Source: Erythrobacter longus (GTDB taxonomy: Bacteria > Pseudomonadota > Alphaproteobacteria > Sphingomonadales > Sphingomonadaceae). Taken from it: a stretch of DNA of 64,000 nt. The stretch covers positions 62,001 through 126,000 of the forward strand of contig NZ_JMIW01000001.1 of NCBI RefSeq assembly GCF_000715015.1, written 5' to 3'. Positions within the stretch are counted from its first letter, which is position 1. Each line of letters opens with the position of its first letter. The position numbers and the translations under genes are program-made. The notes below the pieces were generated by a model. It ran no database searches. It worked only from the letters and a program-made list of their open reading frames with translations, and had not been told where the DNA came from. This document shows, piece by piece, positions 54,875 through 63,552 of the stretch.

Positions 54875-56911
54875 ATGTTTTCTAAGATTTTGGTGGCCAA
54901 TCGCGGTGAAATCGCTTGCCGTGTTTTTCAGACAGCGAAGCGGATGGGGATTGCGACGGTTGCGGTCTATTCCGACGCGGACCGCAACGCGCCATTTGTG
55001 CGCATGGCCGATGAGGCAGTGCACATTGGTGCATCGCCTGCGGCTGAAAGCTATCTGATCCCGGAAAAGATTATCGCTGCGTGCAAGGAAACCGGTGCTG
55101 AGGCGGTTCATCCCGGTTATGGCTTCCTGTCAGAGCGGGCGAGTTTTGTCGAAGCTCTTGAAGCCGAGAACATCGCCTTCATCGGCCCGCCAGCAGGTGC
55201 GATTGCGGCGATGGGCGACAAGATCGAGTCCAAGAAGCTCGCCAAAGCCGCTGGCGTCAATGTCGTCCCCGGCTTTGTTGGCGAAATTCGCGACACCGAT
55301 CACGCGGTCGAGATTTCCGATGACATCGGCTATCCCGTGATGATGAAGGCTTCTGCCGGCGGCGGGGGCAAGGGGATGCGGCTTGCGTGGTCTGAAAAAG
55401 ACGTGCGCGAAGGCTTTGAAGCGACCAAGCGCGAGGGTCTCAACTCCTTTGGCGATGACCGTGTTTTCATTGGAAAATTCATTGAGAACCCGCGTCACAT
55501 CGAAATCCAGATCCTCGGCGATAAGCACGGCAATACGCTCTATCTGAACGAGCGGGAATGTTCGATCCAACGCCGCCACCAGAAGGTTGTCGAAGAGGCG
55601 CCGTCGCCTTTTGTGACCGAGAAAATGCGTAAAGCCATGGGTGAGCAATGCGTCGCTCTGGCCCAGGCGGTGGATTATCATTCTGCGGGTACGGTCGAAC
55701 TGATTGTTTCCGGCGCGGACAAGACGGGGGAGAGTTTCTACTTCCTCGAAATGAACACCCGCCTTCAGGTTGAGCACCCTGTGACCGAGGCGATTACCGG
55801 CGTTGATCTGGTTGAACAGATGATCCGGGTTGCTGCGGGCGAGAAATTGGAACTCACGCAGGACGACATTGGCATTGATGGCTGGTCAATTGAAAACCGC
55901 GTCTATGCCGAAGACCCCTATCGCGGTTTTCTGCCTTCGACGGGCCGCTTGATCGAATACTCACCCTCGGTCGAAGGGTGGAGCGATGACGGCGAGGTCG
56001 CTGGCAAGCCACGCCGCGGTGTGGCGCGAGGGAACGGCAGCGTGCGCGTGGATGACGGCGTCTTTGAGGGCGGCGAGGTTTCGATGTTCTACGACCCGAT
56101 GATCGCAAAGCTCATTACATGGGCGCCAACGCGTGAAGAAGCGGCAGACCTCCAGATCGAGGCACTGGACAGCTTTCGCATCAAAGGGCTTGGTCACAAC
56201 GTCGATTTTCTCTCAGCGATCATGCAGCACGAACGGTTCCGTTCAGGCGAGCTCACCACAGGCTTTATCGCGGAAGAATATCCCGAGGGTTTCGAAGGCG
56301 CGCCTGCAAGCGAGGCGCATCTTCGCCAGCTGGCCGCATTGTTCGCAGGGGCCGAGTTCGACACTCAGGTTCGCGCAGGCAAGATCTCAGGCCAGCTAAA
56401 TGGTGGCGGCAATCCGCCATCCAATTGGATGGTCAAAATCGGCAGCAAAAGCTTTGATGTGATGCTCGAAGAAGGCGGGGCAACCGTCGATGGGCATCGC
56501 CTCAACGGCACATGGGACTGGCGCGTGGGTCAAACCTTCGCGAATGTCACCGGCGACAACACCATTGTTGTCCAGGTCGAACGCGAGGGCGTGCGGTGGC
56601 GCATTACCACACGCGGCGCGTCGCATCAGGCGTTGGTATTGCCAGCCCGCCTGACGGCCCATGAAGGGCATATGATCGAGAAAGAGCCGCCTGATCTTTC
56701 CAAAATGCTGATCTGTCCAATGCCTGGTATGCTGGTGAAACTGCACGTGGCCGAAGGCGAAACGGTTCAACCCGGGCAACCCCTTGCGACTGTCGAAGCC
56801 ATGAAAATGGAAAATATTCTTCGCGCAGAAAAAGAGGCCGTGATCGCCAAGATCAATGCCGAAGAGGGTGAGAGTCTGGCCGTAGATGCAGTCATTCTTG
56901 AGCTAGAATAA
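54875..56911 (+). CDS. pccA: Propionyl-CoA carboxylase alpha subunit (biotin carboxylase + biotin carrier)
   Basis: The 678-residue subunit carboxylates its own biotin using ATP and bicarbonate. The order is N-terminal biotin carboxylase domain (KILVANRGEIACRV), ATP-grasp with KASAGGGGKGMRL, MNTRLQVEHPVTE, a linking BT-like domain, and the biotin carrier domain with Lys644 in AMKMEN. The unit works with PccB (43840-45372). Separate location from pccB is common in this group. HPGYGFLSERASF confirms the family. Confidence 0.94.
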   Translation: MFSKILVANRGEIACRVFQTAKRMGIATVAVYSDADRNAPFVRMADEAVHIGASPAAESYLIPEKIIAACKETGAEAVHPGYGFLSERASFVEALEAENIAFIGPPAGAIAAMGDKIESKKLAKAAGVNVVPGFVGEIRDTDHAVEISDDIGYPVMMKASAGGGGKGMRLAWSEKDVREGFEATKREGLNSFGDDRVFIGKFIENPRHIEIQILGDKHGNTLYLNERECSIQRRHQKVVEEAPSPFVTEKMRKAMGEQCVALAQAVDYHSAGTVELIVSGADKTGESFYFLEMNTRLQVEHPVTEAITGVDLVEQMIRVAAGEKLELTQDDIGIDGWSIENRVYAEDPYRGFLPSTGRLIEYSPSVEGWSDDGEVAGKPRRGVARGNGSVRVDDGVFEGGEVSMFYDPMIAKLITWAPTREEAADLQIEALDSFRIKGLGHNVDFLSAIMQHERFRSGELTTGFIAEEYPEGFEGAPASEAHLRQLAALFAGAEFDTQVRAGKISGQLNGGGNPPSNWMVKIGSKSFDVMLEEGGATVDGHRLNGTWDWRVGQTFANVTGDNTIVVQVEREGVRWRITTRGASHQALVLPARLTAHEGHMIEKEPPDLSKMLICPMPGMLVKLHVAEGETVQPGQPLATVEAMKMENILRAEKEAVIAKINAEEGESLAVDAVILELE

Positions 56912-57072
56912 GGCTCTAGTTGGATTGAACCGCAGTCTTCATCCCTTGTTCTGGGCTGAAATTTCATAAGTGGTTGCGGTAATCTTTGCGCTCTGACTGT
57001 TTCAAATTAGACCAATTGGTGCGCTTTTGCACAGATGTTCTGGCGCTGCCCTGCTGATTGTAGGATTATTAC

Positions 57073-57089
57073 GTATCCGAATCGGATAC
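57073..57089. promoter_or_regulatory. Palindrome GTATCCGA-A-TCGGATAC, candidate operator
   Basis: Eight-base arms around a single base form a perfect inverted repeat 35 bases upstream of the GTG start at 57124. Its shape is that of a TetR-like repressor site. A T-run follows, so a weak terminator built on the six outer pairs is an alternative. No regulator gene lies next to it. Confidence 0.4.
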
Positions 57090-57123
57090 TGTTTTTTGAT
57101 ATGCAATCTGAGGGGATCAAGTC

Positions 57124-57384
57124 GTGGCGAAAAAAGGGACAGGATATTTCGACCGAAAGGGTCATTTCTTCAAAACTGCCCGTGAGGCGACTGCCAGCGA
57201 TTTGGCTGGCGTACTCGGACAGATTGGCGATGGCGAGAGTCTGGCGCCGGGGATTGCGATAACGCTCCTTGAAAAGCGGACAGAGATTGAACGGCTTTTC
57301 GCAGAGCACGATGCGATGATGGAGAATGAAGCGCTCTTGGACACGTCTGGCAAAGTGACGCAGCTCCCGCGCACTGCGAGCTAG
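57124..57384 (+). CDS. Small protein of unknown function
   Basis: The 86-residue protein starts at GTG 57124 with GAGGGG about nine bases upstream. It begins AKKGTGYFDRKGHFFKTAREATASDLA and has a helix-forming middle (TLLEKRTEIERLFAEHDAMMENEALL). It has no cysteine pair, signal or membrane segment. I recognise no family. A strong palindrome upstream suggests regulated expression. The end overlaps the convergent kinase-like gene by four bases. Confidence 0.65.
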   Translation: MAKKGTGYFDRKGHFFKTAREATASDLAGVLGQIGDGESLAPGIAITLLEKRTEIERLFAEHDAMMENEALLDTSGKVTQLPRTAS

Positions 57385-57926
57385 GAAATACCTGCCAGCA
57401 CCCTGCGCGCCAAGGCGTCGGGCGTTTGAGTATGGGTGTCCAATTCCAGATCGTATTCAATGCCCTTGTGGAGGCGTGACGATTGTTCGCGCGCCAGACC
57501 AGGTAACCTGTCGCCGCGCTCACGCTCGCGCCGTTCAAGTTCGGGCAAGGGGGCATCGACTTTCGCCACCAGGCACGATGGGCCCAGTCGATTGCGGTAA
57601 TCGTCGATTACGGGTTTTTCTGCCACCTCGTCCACGATTACGTTGAAGCCGGCTTCTGACATTTGTTCAACCAACTGGCGCATCTGCGTCAGCAGACCCT
57701 CTCCGCTCGGGCCGTTGCCGATGCGTGGCAGCTCTTCGCCTTGATGGTTCACTTGAGTGATCGGAAACCAATCACGATCAAACTCGCTGCCATCGGGCAG
57801 CATCGCGACAAAGGTGTCCATTGCAATATGCAGCCAAATGTCGGTTGCGTATTTCTGGATCGCTTTGGCAAGCGTGGTTTTCCCGGCGCTGCTCACTCCA
57901 TTGAGGATGATGACCTGCCCGTTCAT
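57381..57926 (-). CDS. Chloramphenicol phosphotransferase-like P-loop protein
   Basis: The 181-residue protein has a Walker A motif in ILNGVSSAGKTTLAKAIQ (GVSSAGKTT) and a DRDWFPITQ/VIVDEV region like that of the CPT family of small kinases. The first example phosphorylates chloramphenicol, but most members have unknown small-molecule targets, so resistance is not implied. I start at Met 57926 (NGQVIILNG), eight bases after the cyclase stop. It closes an aroK-aroB-cyclase-kinase run on the minus strand. Confidence 0.78.
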   Translation of the reverse strand: MNGQVIILNGVSSAGKTTLAKAIQKYATDIWLHIAMDTFVAMLPDGSEFDRDWFPITQVNHQGEELPRIGNGPSGEGLLTQMRQLVEQMSEAGFNVIVDEVAEKPVIDDYRNRLGPSCLVAKVDAPLPELERRERERGDRLPGLAREQSSRLHKGIEYDLELDTHTQTPDALARRVLAGIS

Positions 57927-57934
57927 AGCGTCCC

Positions 57935-58705
57935 CTACTCCTCGATAATCGCCACGGCACGGATCCATCCAGCACTGGCGCGTTCAATCTTCACCGGGAA
58001 ACAGCTGAAAGTGAAGCCACGGGCGGGTAGGCTTTCGAGATTGGTCAGCTTTTCTATTTGGTAATAGGGGCGGATACGGCCTGCCTTGTGACCTTCCCAG
58101 ATGATCTTGGGGTCGCGGGTCTCGGCCCAGCGCTTTGCGGTGTGGCTGAACGGTGCGTCCCAGCTCCATGCATCGGTGCCCACGACCTCAACGCCGCGCT
58201 CGGTTAGCCACAAAGTCGCCTCTGCACCAAGTCCCACGCCTTGATCGGTAAAATTGTCCGTGCCGTATACCGCGCCCGATTGGATCAAAACGATATCAAG
58301 CGGTTGGAGATCATAATCGATCCTGGCAAAAGCCTCGTCAAGCTCGGCAGCGCTCACCAAATGGCCGTTCGGCAGGTGGGTGAAATCAAGCTTCACGCCG
58401 GGGCGAAGGAACCGGTCTAGCGGTGCTTCATCAATGCTGGGTGCAGGTGCTGCGCCCGCATCAGTGGTAGAATGGTAATGCCATGGTGCATCCATATGGG
58501 TGCCGTTGTGGGTGGAGAGTTCCAGCATTTCCACCGCCCAACCTTCGCCATCGGGGAGGTCTTCTTTCTGAAGACCGGGGAAAAACATAGCGATCTGCTC
58601 CCAAGTGTCTTCGTGGGTCATGTAAGTGACCTTGGGGCGCATGACTTCAGGATCAGAGATCACATCATTGGTGATCGGGATGGAGAGGTCGACAAAGCGG
58701 GTCAT
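57935..58705 (-). CDS. Cyclase family protein (kynurenine formamidase-like)
   Basis: The 256-residue protein has the cyclase-family metal motif: HNGTHMDAPWHYH (HxGTHxDxPxH), preceded by LSIPITND and followed by a C-terminal SFCFPVK-like strand. Members hydrolyse N-formylkynurenine or related amides, or isatin. The substrate here cannot be assigned, and no tryptophan-catabolism genes are near. Its ATG overlaps the aroB stop (ATGA), so it is translated from the aroK-aroB message. Confidence 0.85.
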   Translation of the reverse strand: MTRFVDLSIPITNDVISDPEVMRPKVTYMTHEDTWEQIAMFFPGLQKEDLPDGEGWAVEMLELSTHNGTHMDAPWHYHSTTDAGAAPAPSIDEAPLDRFLRPGVKLDFTHLPNGHLVSAAELDEAFARIDYDLQPLDIVLIQSGAVYGTDNFTDQGVGLGAEATLWLTERGVEVVGTDAWSWDAPFSHTAKRWAETRDPKIIWEGHKAGRIRPYYQIEKLTNLESLPARGFTFSCFPVKIERASAGWIRAVAIIEE

Positions 58706-59832
58706 GCCAGCTCCTCGTCCAGAAACTCGGCGACATCATCAAGCGCAACATCGCGCGCCATGTATGCCTCGCCAAGGCCCTTCAAAAGAAGGAAGGGCAG
58801 GGTGCCTGTCCCCTCCATCTTCTTGTCGTGGCGCATATGATCGACAAGCCGCGCGCCATCACAGGTAAGGCCAAGCTGGTTGATCTGGGATGGCAGGCCA
58901 GTTGTCCCAATCGCCTGTGCCGCGCGTGCCGCGTCATCGCGGGATATTTCCCCGCGCCGTGCCGAAAAACGCGCGGCTAAAACCATGCCAAGGGCAACTG
59001 CCTCACCATGCAGCAAGCGGTCCGAGAACCCGGTTTCAGCCTCCAAAGCATGGCCAAATGTATGCCCAAGATTGAGCAATGCCCGCGCGCCCGATGTTTC
59101 ACGCTCATCTTCTGAGACGATGCGGGCCTTGGCGCGGATGCTGGTGGCGATGGCGTGTTGAAGCGGTTTGTGGGCGCGCGTCAAAACTTGCGCACCGTTT
59201 GCCTCTAACCAGTCGAAGAATTCCCGGTCGCCCAAAAGCCCATATTTGATAACCTCGGCATATCCCGCGCGCATCTCCCTGTCTGGCAGGGTGGTGAGCG
59301 TGTCCATATCGGCCAGCACAAGGGAAGGCTGATGAAATGCGCCGATCATATTCTTGCCAGCAGCAGTGTTGATAGCGGTCTTTCCGCCCACCGAGCTGTC
59401 GACCTGGCTCAGCAATGTGGTCGGCAATTGCACAAAGCCGCATCCACGTTTGAGGATGGCGCAGGCAAAACCGACCAGATCGCCCACAACCCCGCCACCA
59501 AGGGCAAAGACGTGATCTGATCGTGTCACCCCAAGGGAAAGGAGCCAATCCGTCAGCTTCTCTAACCCCGACCAGCTTTTGGACGCTTCGCCAGAGGGCA
59601 CATCGTACCAGACCGCCTCGAACCCTGCTTTCGCAAGGGATGCTTCGATGCGCGGGCCGTGGTGGTCCCTTGCATTGACGTCGGCCACGATAGGCACCGG
59701 GCGCGTGGCATAAGATTTAAGAAACGGCCCTGCGAGATCGGCAATCTGGTCGAGCAGGCCCGCACCGACGATCACGTCGTAAGATCGTCCGCCAAGTTCC
59801 ACTCTGATGGTTTCAGCCAAGGTCATAGCCAT
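58702..59832 (-). CDS. aroB: 3-dehydroquinate synthase
   Basis: The 376-residue enzyme closes the ring of DAHP to 3-dehydroquinate in the shikimate path. The NAD-binding region has GGGVVGDLVGFACAILKRG. PTTLLSQVDSSVGGKTAIN and LNLGHTFGHALE carry the metal and substrate residues. Two adjacent Met codons can start it: 59832 (GAGG about ten bases upstream) or 59826, which overlaps the aroK stop as ATGA. Operon aroK-aroB is the common alphaproteobacterial order. Confidence 0.95.
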   Translation of the reverse strand: MAMTLAETIRVELGGRSYDVIVGAGLLDQIADLAGPFLKSYATRPVPIVADVNARDHHGPRIEASLAKAGFEAVWYDVPSGEASKSWSGLEKLTDWLLSLGVTRSDHVFALGGGVVGDLVGFACAILKRGCGFVQLPTTLLSQVDSSVGGKTAINTAAGKNMIGAFHQPSLVLADMDTLTTLPDREMRAGYAEVIKYGLLGDREFFDWLEANGAQVLTRAHKPLQHAIATSIRAKARIVSEDERETSGARALLNLGHTFGHALEAETGFSDRLLHGEAVALGMVLAARFSARRGEISRDDAARAAQAIGTTGLPSQINQLGLTCDGARLVDHMRHDKKMEGTGTLPFLLLKGLGEAYMARDVALDDVAEFLDEELA

Positions 59833-60389
59833 TTATCAATTGCCTCAAGGATCGCTTTGGCCGTTTCCGCGTGGGGCGCGTTTTTGCTTTCAACCCGGAT
59901 TTGTGCCTGAGAATAAAAGGGTTCGCGCTCATTATAGAGGCGCGTCAGAATTTCTTTTGGATTGCCGTTTCGCAAAAGCGGCCGGGTGTTGCGCCGCGAT
60001 GTGCGCTCAACCAGAATGTCAATGTCGGTATCGATCCACACCGCGATCGCTCTTTCAAGGATTAGCGAGCGGGTTTCAGGATCGACAAAGGCTCCGCCAC
60101 CGGTTGCGATCACTCCGCCACCTTCTTCGATCAAGCGGGCGATCACCCGGCGTTCGCCGTCGCGAAAGTAAGCCTCTCCAAACTCTTCGAAAATCTCTGC
60201 GATTGAGCGCTGTGCTGCATCTTCTATCGCGTCATCCGCGTCGACGAAATCGCTCCCCAGCATTTCGGCGAGCCTTCGCCCGACGGTCGACTTGCCCACA
60301 CCCATGAGGCCAACCAGGACAACGGGCCGGTCGATGCGCGCCGCTATTCGGGCAATTTCGCTCCCGTCCATTGCAAGGTGCTCACTCAT
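59823..60389 (-). CDS. aroK: Shikimate kinase
   Basis: The 188-residue kinase phosphorylates shikimate at O3. The Walker A is in VGLMGVGKSTVGRRLA. DADDAIE matches the shikimate-binding aspartate region, and GGGAFVDPETR and RTSRRNTRPLL follow the family order. I start at Met 60389 (SEHLAMDGSEIARIA); longer frames are unlike the family and cross the divergent gene's promoter. It is the first gene of a four-gene minus-strand operon. Confidence 0.94.
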   Translation of the reverse strand: MSEHLAMDGSEIARIAARIDRPVVLVGLMGVGKSTVGRRLAEMLGSDFVDADDAIEDAAQRSIAEIFEEFGEAYFRDGERRVIARLIEEGGGVIATGGGAFVDPETRSLILERAIAVWIDTDIDILVERTSRRNTRPLLRNGNPKEILTRLYNEREPFYSQAQIRVESKNAPHAETAKAILEAIDKWL

Positions 60390-60490
60390 CACTTGTCCGC
60401 ATTTCTTGGCCACATAACTTTGACGTTGTATCGAAGTTTCGATTTTTCGTGTTTCATGTGGGCCTAGACTTGGGGTAAGCGCTGCGCAAT

Positions 60491-60742
60491 ATGTCAGGCA
60501 TATCAGTGAAGAATAGAGTGCAATCCGATACACGCCCCAAATCACCCGCAGGAACGCCCTCTGGCAAACCTCGCACTTCCCTTTCGGCTGAGCGGGGGAA
60601 ATCGAAGGCGCGCATCGCATTTTACGCAGTGGGAGCGCTGTTTGTGATTCTGGCTCTAGCTTATATCGACGGCGGCGAAGAGCCCCTCCATCCGATTGTG
60701 CAATCGGTTTCGGTCGCGGCTATGTCAGGGAACCAATCTTGA
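60491..60742 (+). CDS. Small single-pass membrane protein of unknown function
   Basis: The 83-residue protein has a hydrophilic basic head (VKNRVQSDTRPKSPAGTPS), one transmembrane helix at about residues 41-60 (ARIAFYAVGALFVILALAY) and a short tail. Its stop overlaps the next gene's TTG start (TTGA), which suggests coupling. It is divergent from aroK (about 100 bases between starts). No family is recognised. Confidence 0.6.
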   Translation: MSGISVKNRVQSDTRPKSPAGTPSGKPRTSLSAERGKSKARIAFYAVGALFVILALAYIDGGEEPLHPIVQSVSVAAMSGNQS

Positions 60743-62646
60743 AGAATTGGCAAACCATGAATTGGAAAACTGGGGTTGCAGCGATTGCGATTGCAGGGGC
60801 ATTGGGCGGAGCCTTGGCGAGCGGGCTTGCAACCGCGCAGGATGCACCCGAATCGCTCCTTCCGCCCGGATTTGATGATCCAGCGCCCGCACCAACGCCC
60901 GCGCCCCAATCAACATCCGCGCCCCCTGTTGCACCCCCTTCTAATTCAGGTGCCGCGCCTCGCGGCGCGCAATCATCGCCAACCGCGCCCAACGCAGGGT
61001 CTGTTCCCGGCAGTATTCCCAATGTACCTCAGCTTTCCGATTCTGAACGTTCCGGTCTGCCCAGCCTTGCGGAATTGGAAGAGCTTTCAACCGATGAGCT
61101 GGACGATCTTCTTGGGCTAAAGCCGCAGTATGACATTCCTCCCGCTGCACGCCGGTCATTGGCGAGGGTGGGGGTCTTGGCACCCTCTGAAGGCGGGCTT
61201 GCAACAAAGTCTCTGGCCAATCAGCCTGAACGATTGGTGCGCGCAATCTTGAAAGGCACGAAAGGGCCGCTGGTTTCGCGTTGGGGGCATATCATGATGC
61301 GCCGCGCGCTTGCGAGCCGCCTCGAAACGCCGAACGGGATGAACCCGGTTGAGTTTGCAGCGCTGAGGGCCGGGGTGCTCAATTCGATGGGCGAATTCAC
61401 CATTGCCCGCGCCTTGGTGCAAGACATTGATGCGGGCAATTGGAACGATGATCTGACCAGTCAGGCGATCACCGCATACATTGGGGCAAGTGACATTGTG
61501 GGCACGTGCCCTGCGATAAGGCTGGGTGGCTCACGCTCGGATAATCCGCAGTGGGTCATGCTTTCGGCGATTTGCAACGCATATGCCGGTGAGGGCGCGC
61601 TGGCATCGCGCCAGCTGAACACAGCACAAAACGAAGAAATCGCGCCGGAAATCGATCTTTTGCTGGCTCAGCGATTTGCCGGGGCTGCTGGTCGAGGGCG
61701 CGGAGGGACCACTGTTAGCTGGGAAGGCGTCGAAGGGATCACCCCATGGCGTTTCAGCCTCGCAAAAGCTCTTGGTGAAACCATCCCGGCACCGCTCCTT
61801 GATGCCGCATTGGAAAGCCCGTCGGGCTCCTATTACATGCTTGCAGGCGCAGGATCGACGGCCGTTCCAATAAATGAACGCATACCTTACGCTGAATTTG
61901 CCGCGACGCGCGGTGTGTTTTCGGCAAAAGCGTTGGTGGGGCTCTACAGCGAGCTTTACAATAACGAAGGCCTTGGCGGCGATGCGGCGCAGCGTGCTGC
62001 GCGTTTGAGAGATGCCTATGTGACGCCTGATCCGGCGGCTCGAATAGCGGCAATGCGCGGGCTATGGGACACAGGAGCGACCGGCTTTGCTGGCCAAATT
62101 CTGACCGCTTATGCTGCCGCCCGCGTTCCGCCTGCTGCTGAAAACCTTGGCGATGCGCCGCAGTTGATCGGCTCCATGCTCACCGCAGGATTGGACCGCG
62201 ATGCCATGGCCTGGGAGCCTTTTGTTGAAGAGGGTTCTTTGAGTTGGGGCCTGCTGGCGCTGTCTAACCCCAATGCTGGCAGTGCTAGTATTGCGGGCGT
62301 GGATGACTTTCTTAGCAATGACGACAGCCAAGAGGCGCGCAAATCAGCGTTTCTCATCGCTGGCCTAGGTGGTCTTGGCCGTTTGCCGGGCGGGGATGTC
62401 AACGGTTACGGCGCCCAAATTGGTGTGGATTTCGCACGTCAAACCCGCTGGACCCGGATGATCGACCGCGCGGCGCAGGTGAACAACAAGGCCATGGTCG
62501 CGTTTTTGGCGGGGCTGGGCATGCAAGGGGAAAGCTGGAGCCAGATGACCCCTGTGCATCTTTATCATCTCGTGTCGGCCTTGAACCAAGTGGGCCTGAA
62601 TGCAGAAGCTCGAATGATCGCCGCAGAGGCGGTCGCGCGCGGGTAA
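60739..62646 (+). CDS. Large exported protein of unknown function
   Basis: The 635-residue product from TTG 60739 has a signal-peptide-like N-terminus (GVAAIAIAGALGGALASGLATAQ), then a Pro/Ala-rich linker (about residues 40-85), then a long, mostly helical region. Conserved-looking segments include LPSLAELEELSTDELDDLLG and a later QLNTAQNEE. The helical part could be a repeat scaffold like TPR, but clear repeat units are not visible. It is translated together with the preceding small membrane protein and lies two bases before xerD. Confidence 0.65.
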   Translation: MKNWQTMNWKTGVAAIAIAGALGGALASGLATAQDAPESLLPPGFDDPAPAPTPAPQSTSAPPVAPPSNSGAAPRGAQSSPTAPNAGSVPGSIPNVPQLSDSERSGLPSLAELEELSTDELDDLLGLKPQYDIPPAARRSLARVGVLAPSEGGLATKSLANQPERLVRAILKGTKGPLVSRWGHIMMRRALASRLETPNGMNPVEFAALRAGVLNSMGEFTIARALVQDIDAGNWNDDLTSQAITAYIGASDIVGTCPAIRLGGSRSDNPQWVMLSAICNAYAGEGALASRQLNTAQNEEIAPEIDLLLAQRFAGAAGRGRGGTTVSWEGVEGITPWRFSLAKALGETIPAPLLDAALESPSGSYYMLAGAGSTAVPINERIPYAEFAATRGVFSAKALVGLYSELYNNEGLGGDAAQRAARLRDAYVTPDPAARIAAMRGLWDTGATGFAGQILTAYAAARVPPAAENLGDAPQLIGSMLTAGLDRDAMAWEPFVEEGSLSWGLLALSNPNAGSASIAGVDDFLSNDDSQEARKSAFLIAGLGGLGRLPGGDVNGYGAQIGVDFARQTRWTRMIDRAAQVNNKAMVAFLAGLGMQGESWSQMTPVHLYHLVSALNQVGLNAEARMIAAEAVARG

Positions 62647-62648
62647 GC

Positions 62649-63542
62649 TTGCCCATGTCGTCTGCGACACGGGATTTTCTCGATATGCTGGCAGCAGAGC
62701 GGGGCGCTTCGGCGAACACTCTTGCCGCTTACACCCGCGATCTGGATGGGGCCGAGGAGCTATTGGGCGACCTTGCCAAAGCGCCGCGTACCTCAGTTGC
62801 GAAGCTTGCCAGCGCTTGGAGCGACCTTGCCCCTTCGACAATTGCACGAAAGACGTCGGCGCTGAGGCAGTTTTTTGGTTTTGCGATTGAAGAGGGCTGG
62901 CGCGAGGATGATCCCTCAGGCGCTCTCCCCCGGCCACGCACGCGCCGCCCCCTTCCCAAAGTGCTGGGCCACGAAGCGGTCGATGTGCTTTTCAAACGTG
63001 CCGAAATGGAGGCAGAAAGCGGAAGGCCCGCAGCAATTCGCGACTTGGCATTGCTCGAATTGCTCTATGGCTCCGGACTTCGGGCGACCGAATTGGTAAG
63101 CCTTCCTTTAAGCGCGGTGCCGCGCGATGCGCCTTTGCTCACCGTCATGGGCAAAGGCGGCCAGGCGCGCATGGTCCCGGTGAGTGAGAGAGCAAAAGAG
63201 GCGATTTCGGCGTGGTTGGAAGTACGGCCAAAAGTGCCCGTATCGCGGTTCTTATTCCCGTCACGCGGCGGCAAACCGCTTAGCCGCGTGCGGCTCTTCC
63301 AGCTATTGAAGGAGCTTGCGACGCGCGCAGACCTCGACCCAAAAGGGATTTCTCCGCACGTCCTTCGCCACGCCTTTGCAACCCACTTGTTGGAAGGGGG
63401 CGCGGACCTGCGCGTTCTGCAGACGCTTTTGGGCCATGCCGACATCGCGACAACCCAGATATACACCCACGTTGATGCGGCACGGCTTGTTGAGTTGGTA
63501 AACTCGCGCCACCCTCTTGCCGAGAAGCGCGTGAAGCACTAG
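62649..63542 (+). CDS. xerD: Tyrosine recombinase XerD
   Basis: The 297-residue recombinase resolves chromosome dimers at dif with XerC and FtsK. A SAM-like core-binding domain (about residues 1-88) precedes the catalytic domain with Arg145 in GSGLRATEL, Lys169 in MGKGG, His237-x2-Arg240 in HVLRHAFATHL, His263 in LGHADIATTQ, and nucleophile Tyr272 in IYTHV. TTG 62649 or ATG 62655 can start it. The neighbour accA is the usual companion in this group. XerC is a less likely assignment. Confidence 0.92.
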   Translation: MPMSSATRDFLDMLAAERGASANTLAAYTRDLDGAEELLGDLAKAPRTSVAKLASAWSDLAPSTIARKTSALRQFFGFAIEEGWREDDPSGALPRPRTRRPLPKVLGHEAVDVLFKRAEMEAESGRPAAIRDLALLELLYGSGLRATELVSLPLSAVPRDAPLLTVMGKGGQARMVPVSERAKEAISAWLEVRPKVPVSRFLFPSRGGKPLSRVRLFQLLKELATRADLDPKGISPHVLRHAFATHLLEGGADLRVLQTLLGHADIATTQIYTHVDAARLVELVNSRHPLAEKRVKH

Positions 63543-63552
63543 CGCAAAACCC

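Noticed and set aside
57381..57926. Annotating the CPT-like kinase as chloramphenicol resistance
   Set aside because: Fold similarity alone does not show the substrate, and the gene belongs to a metabolic operon.
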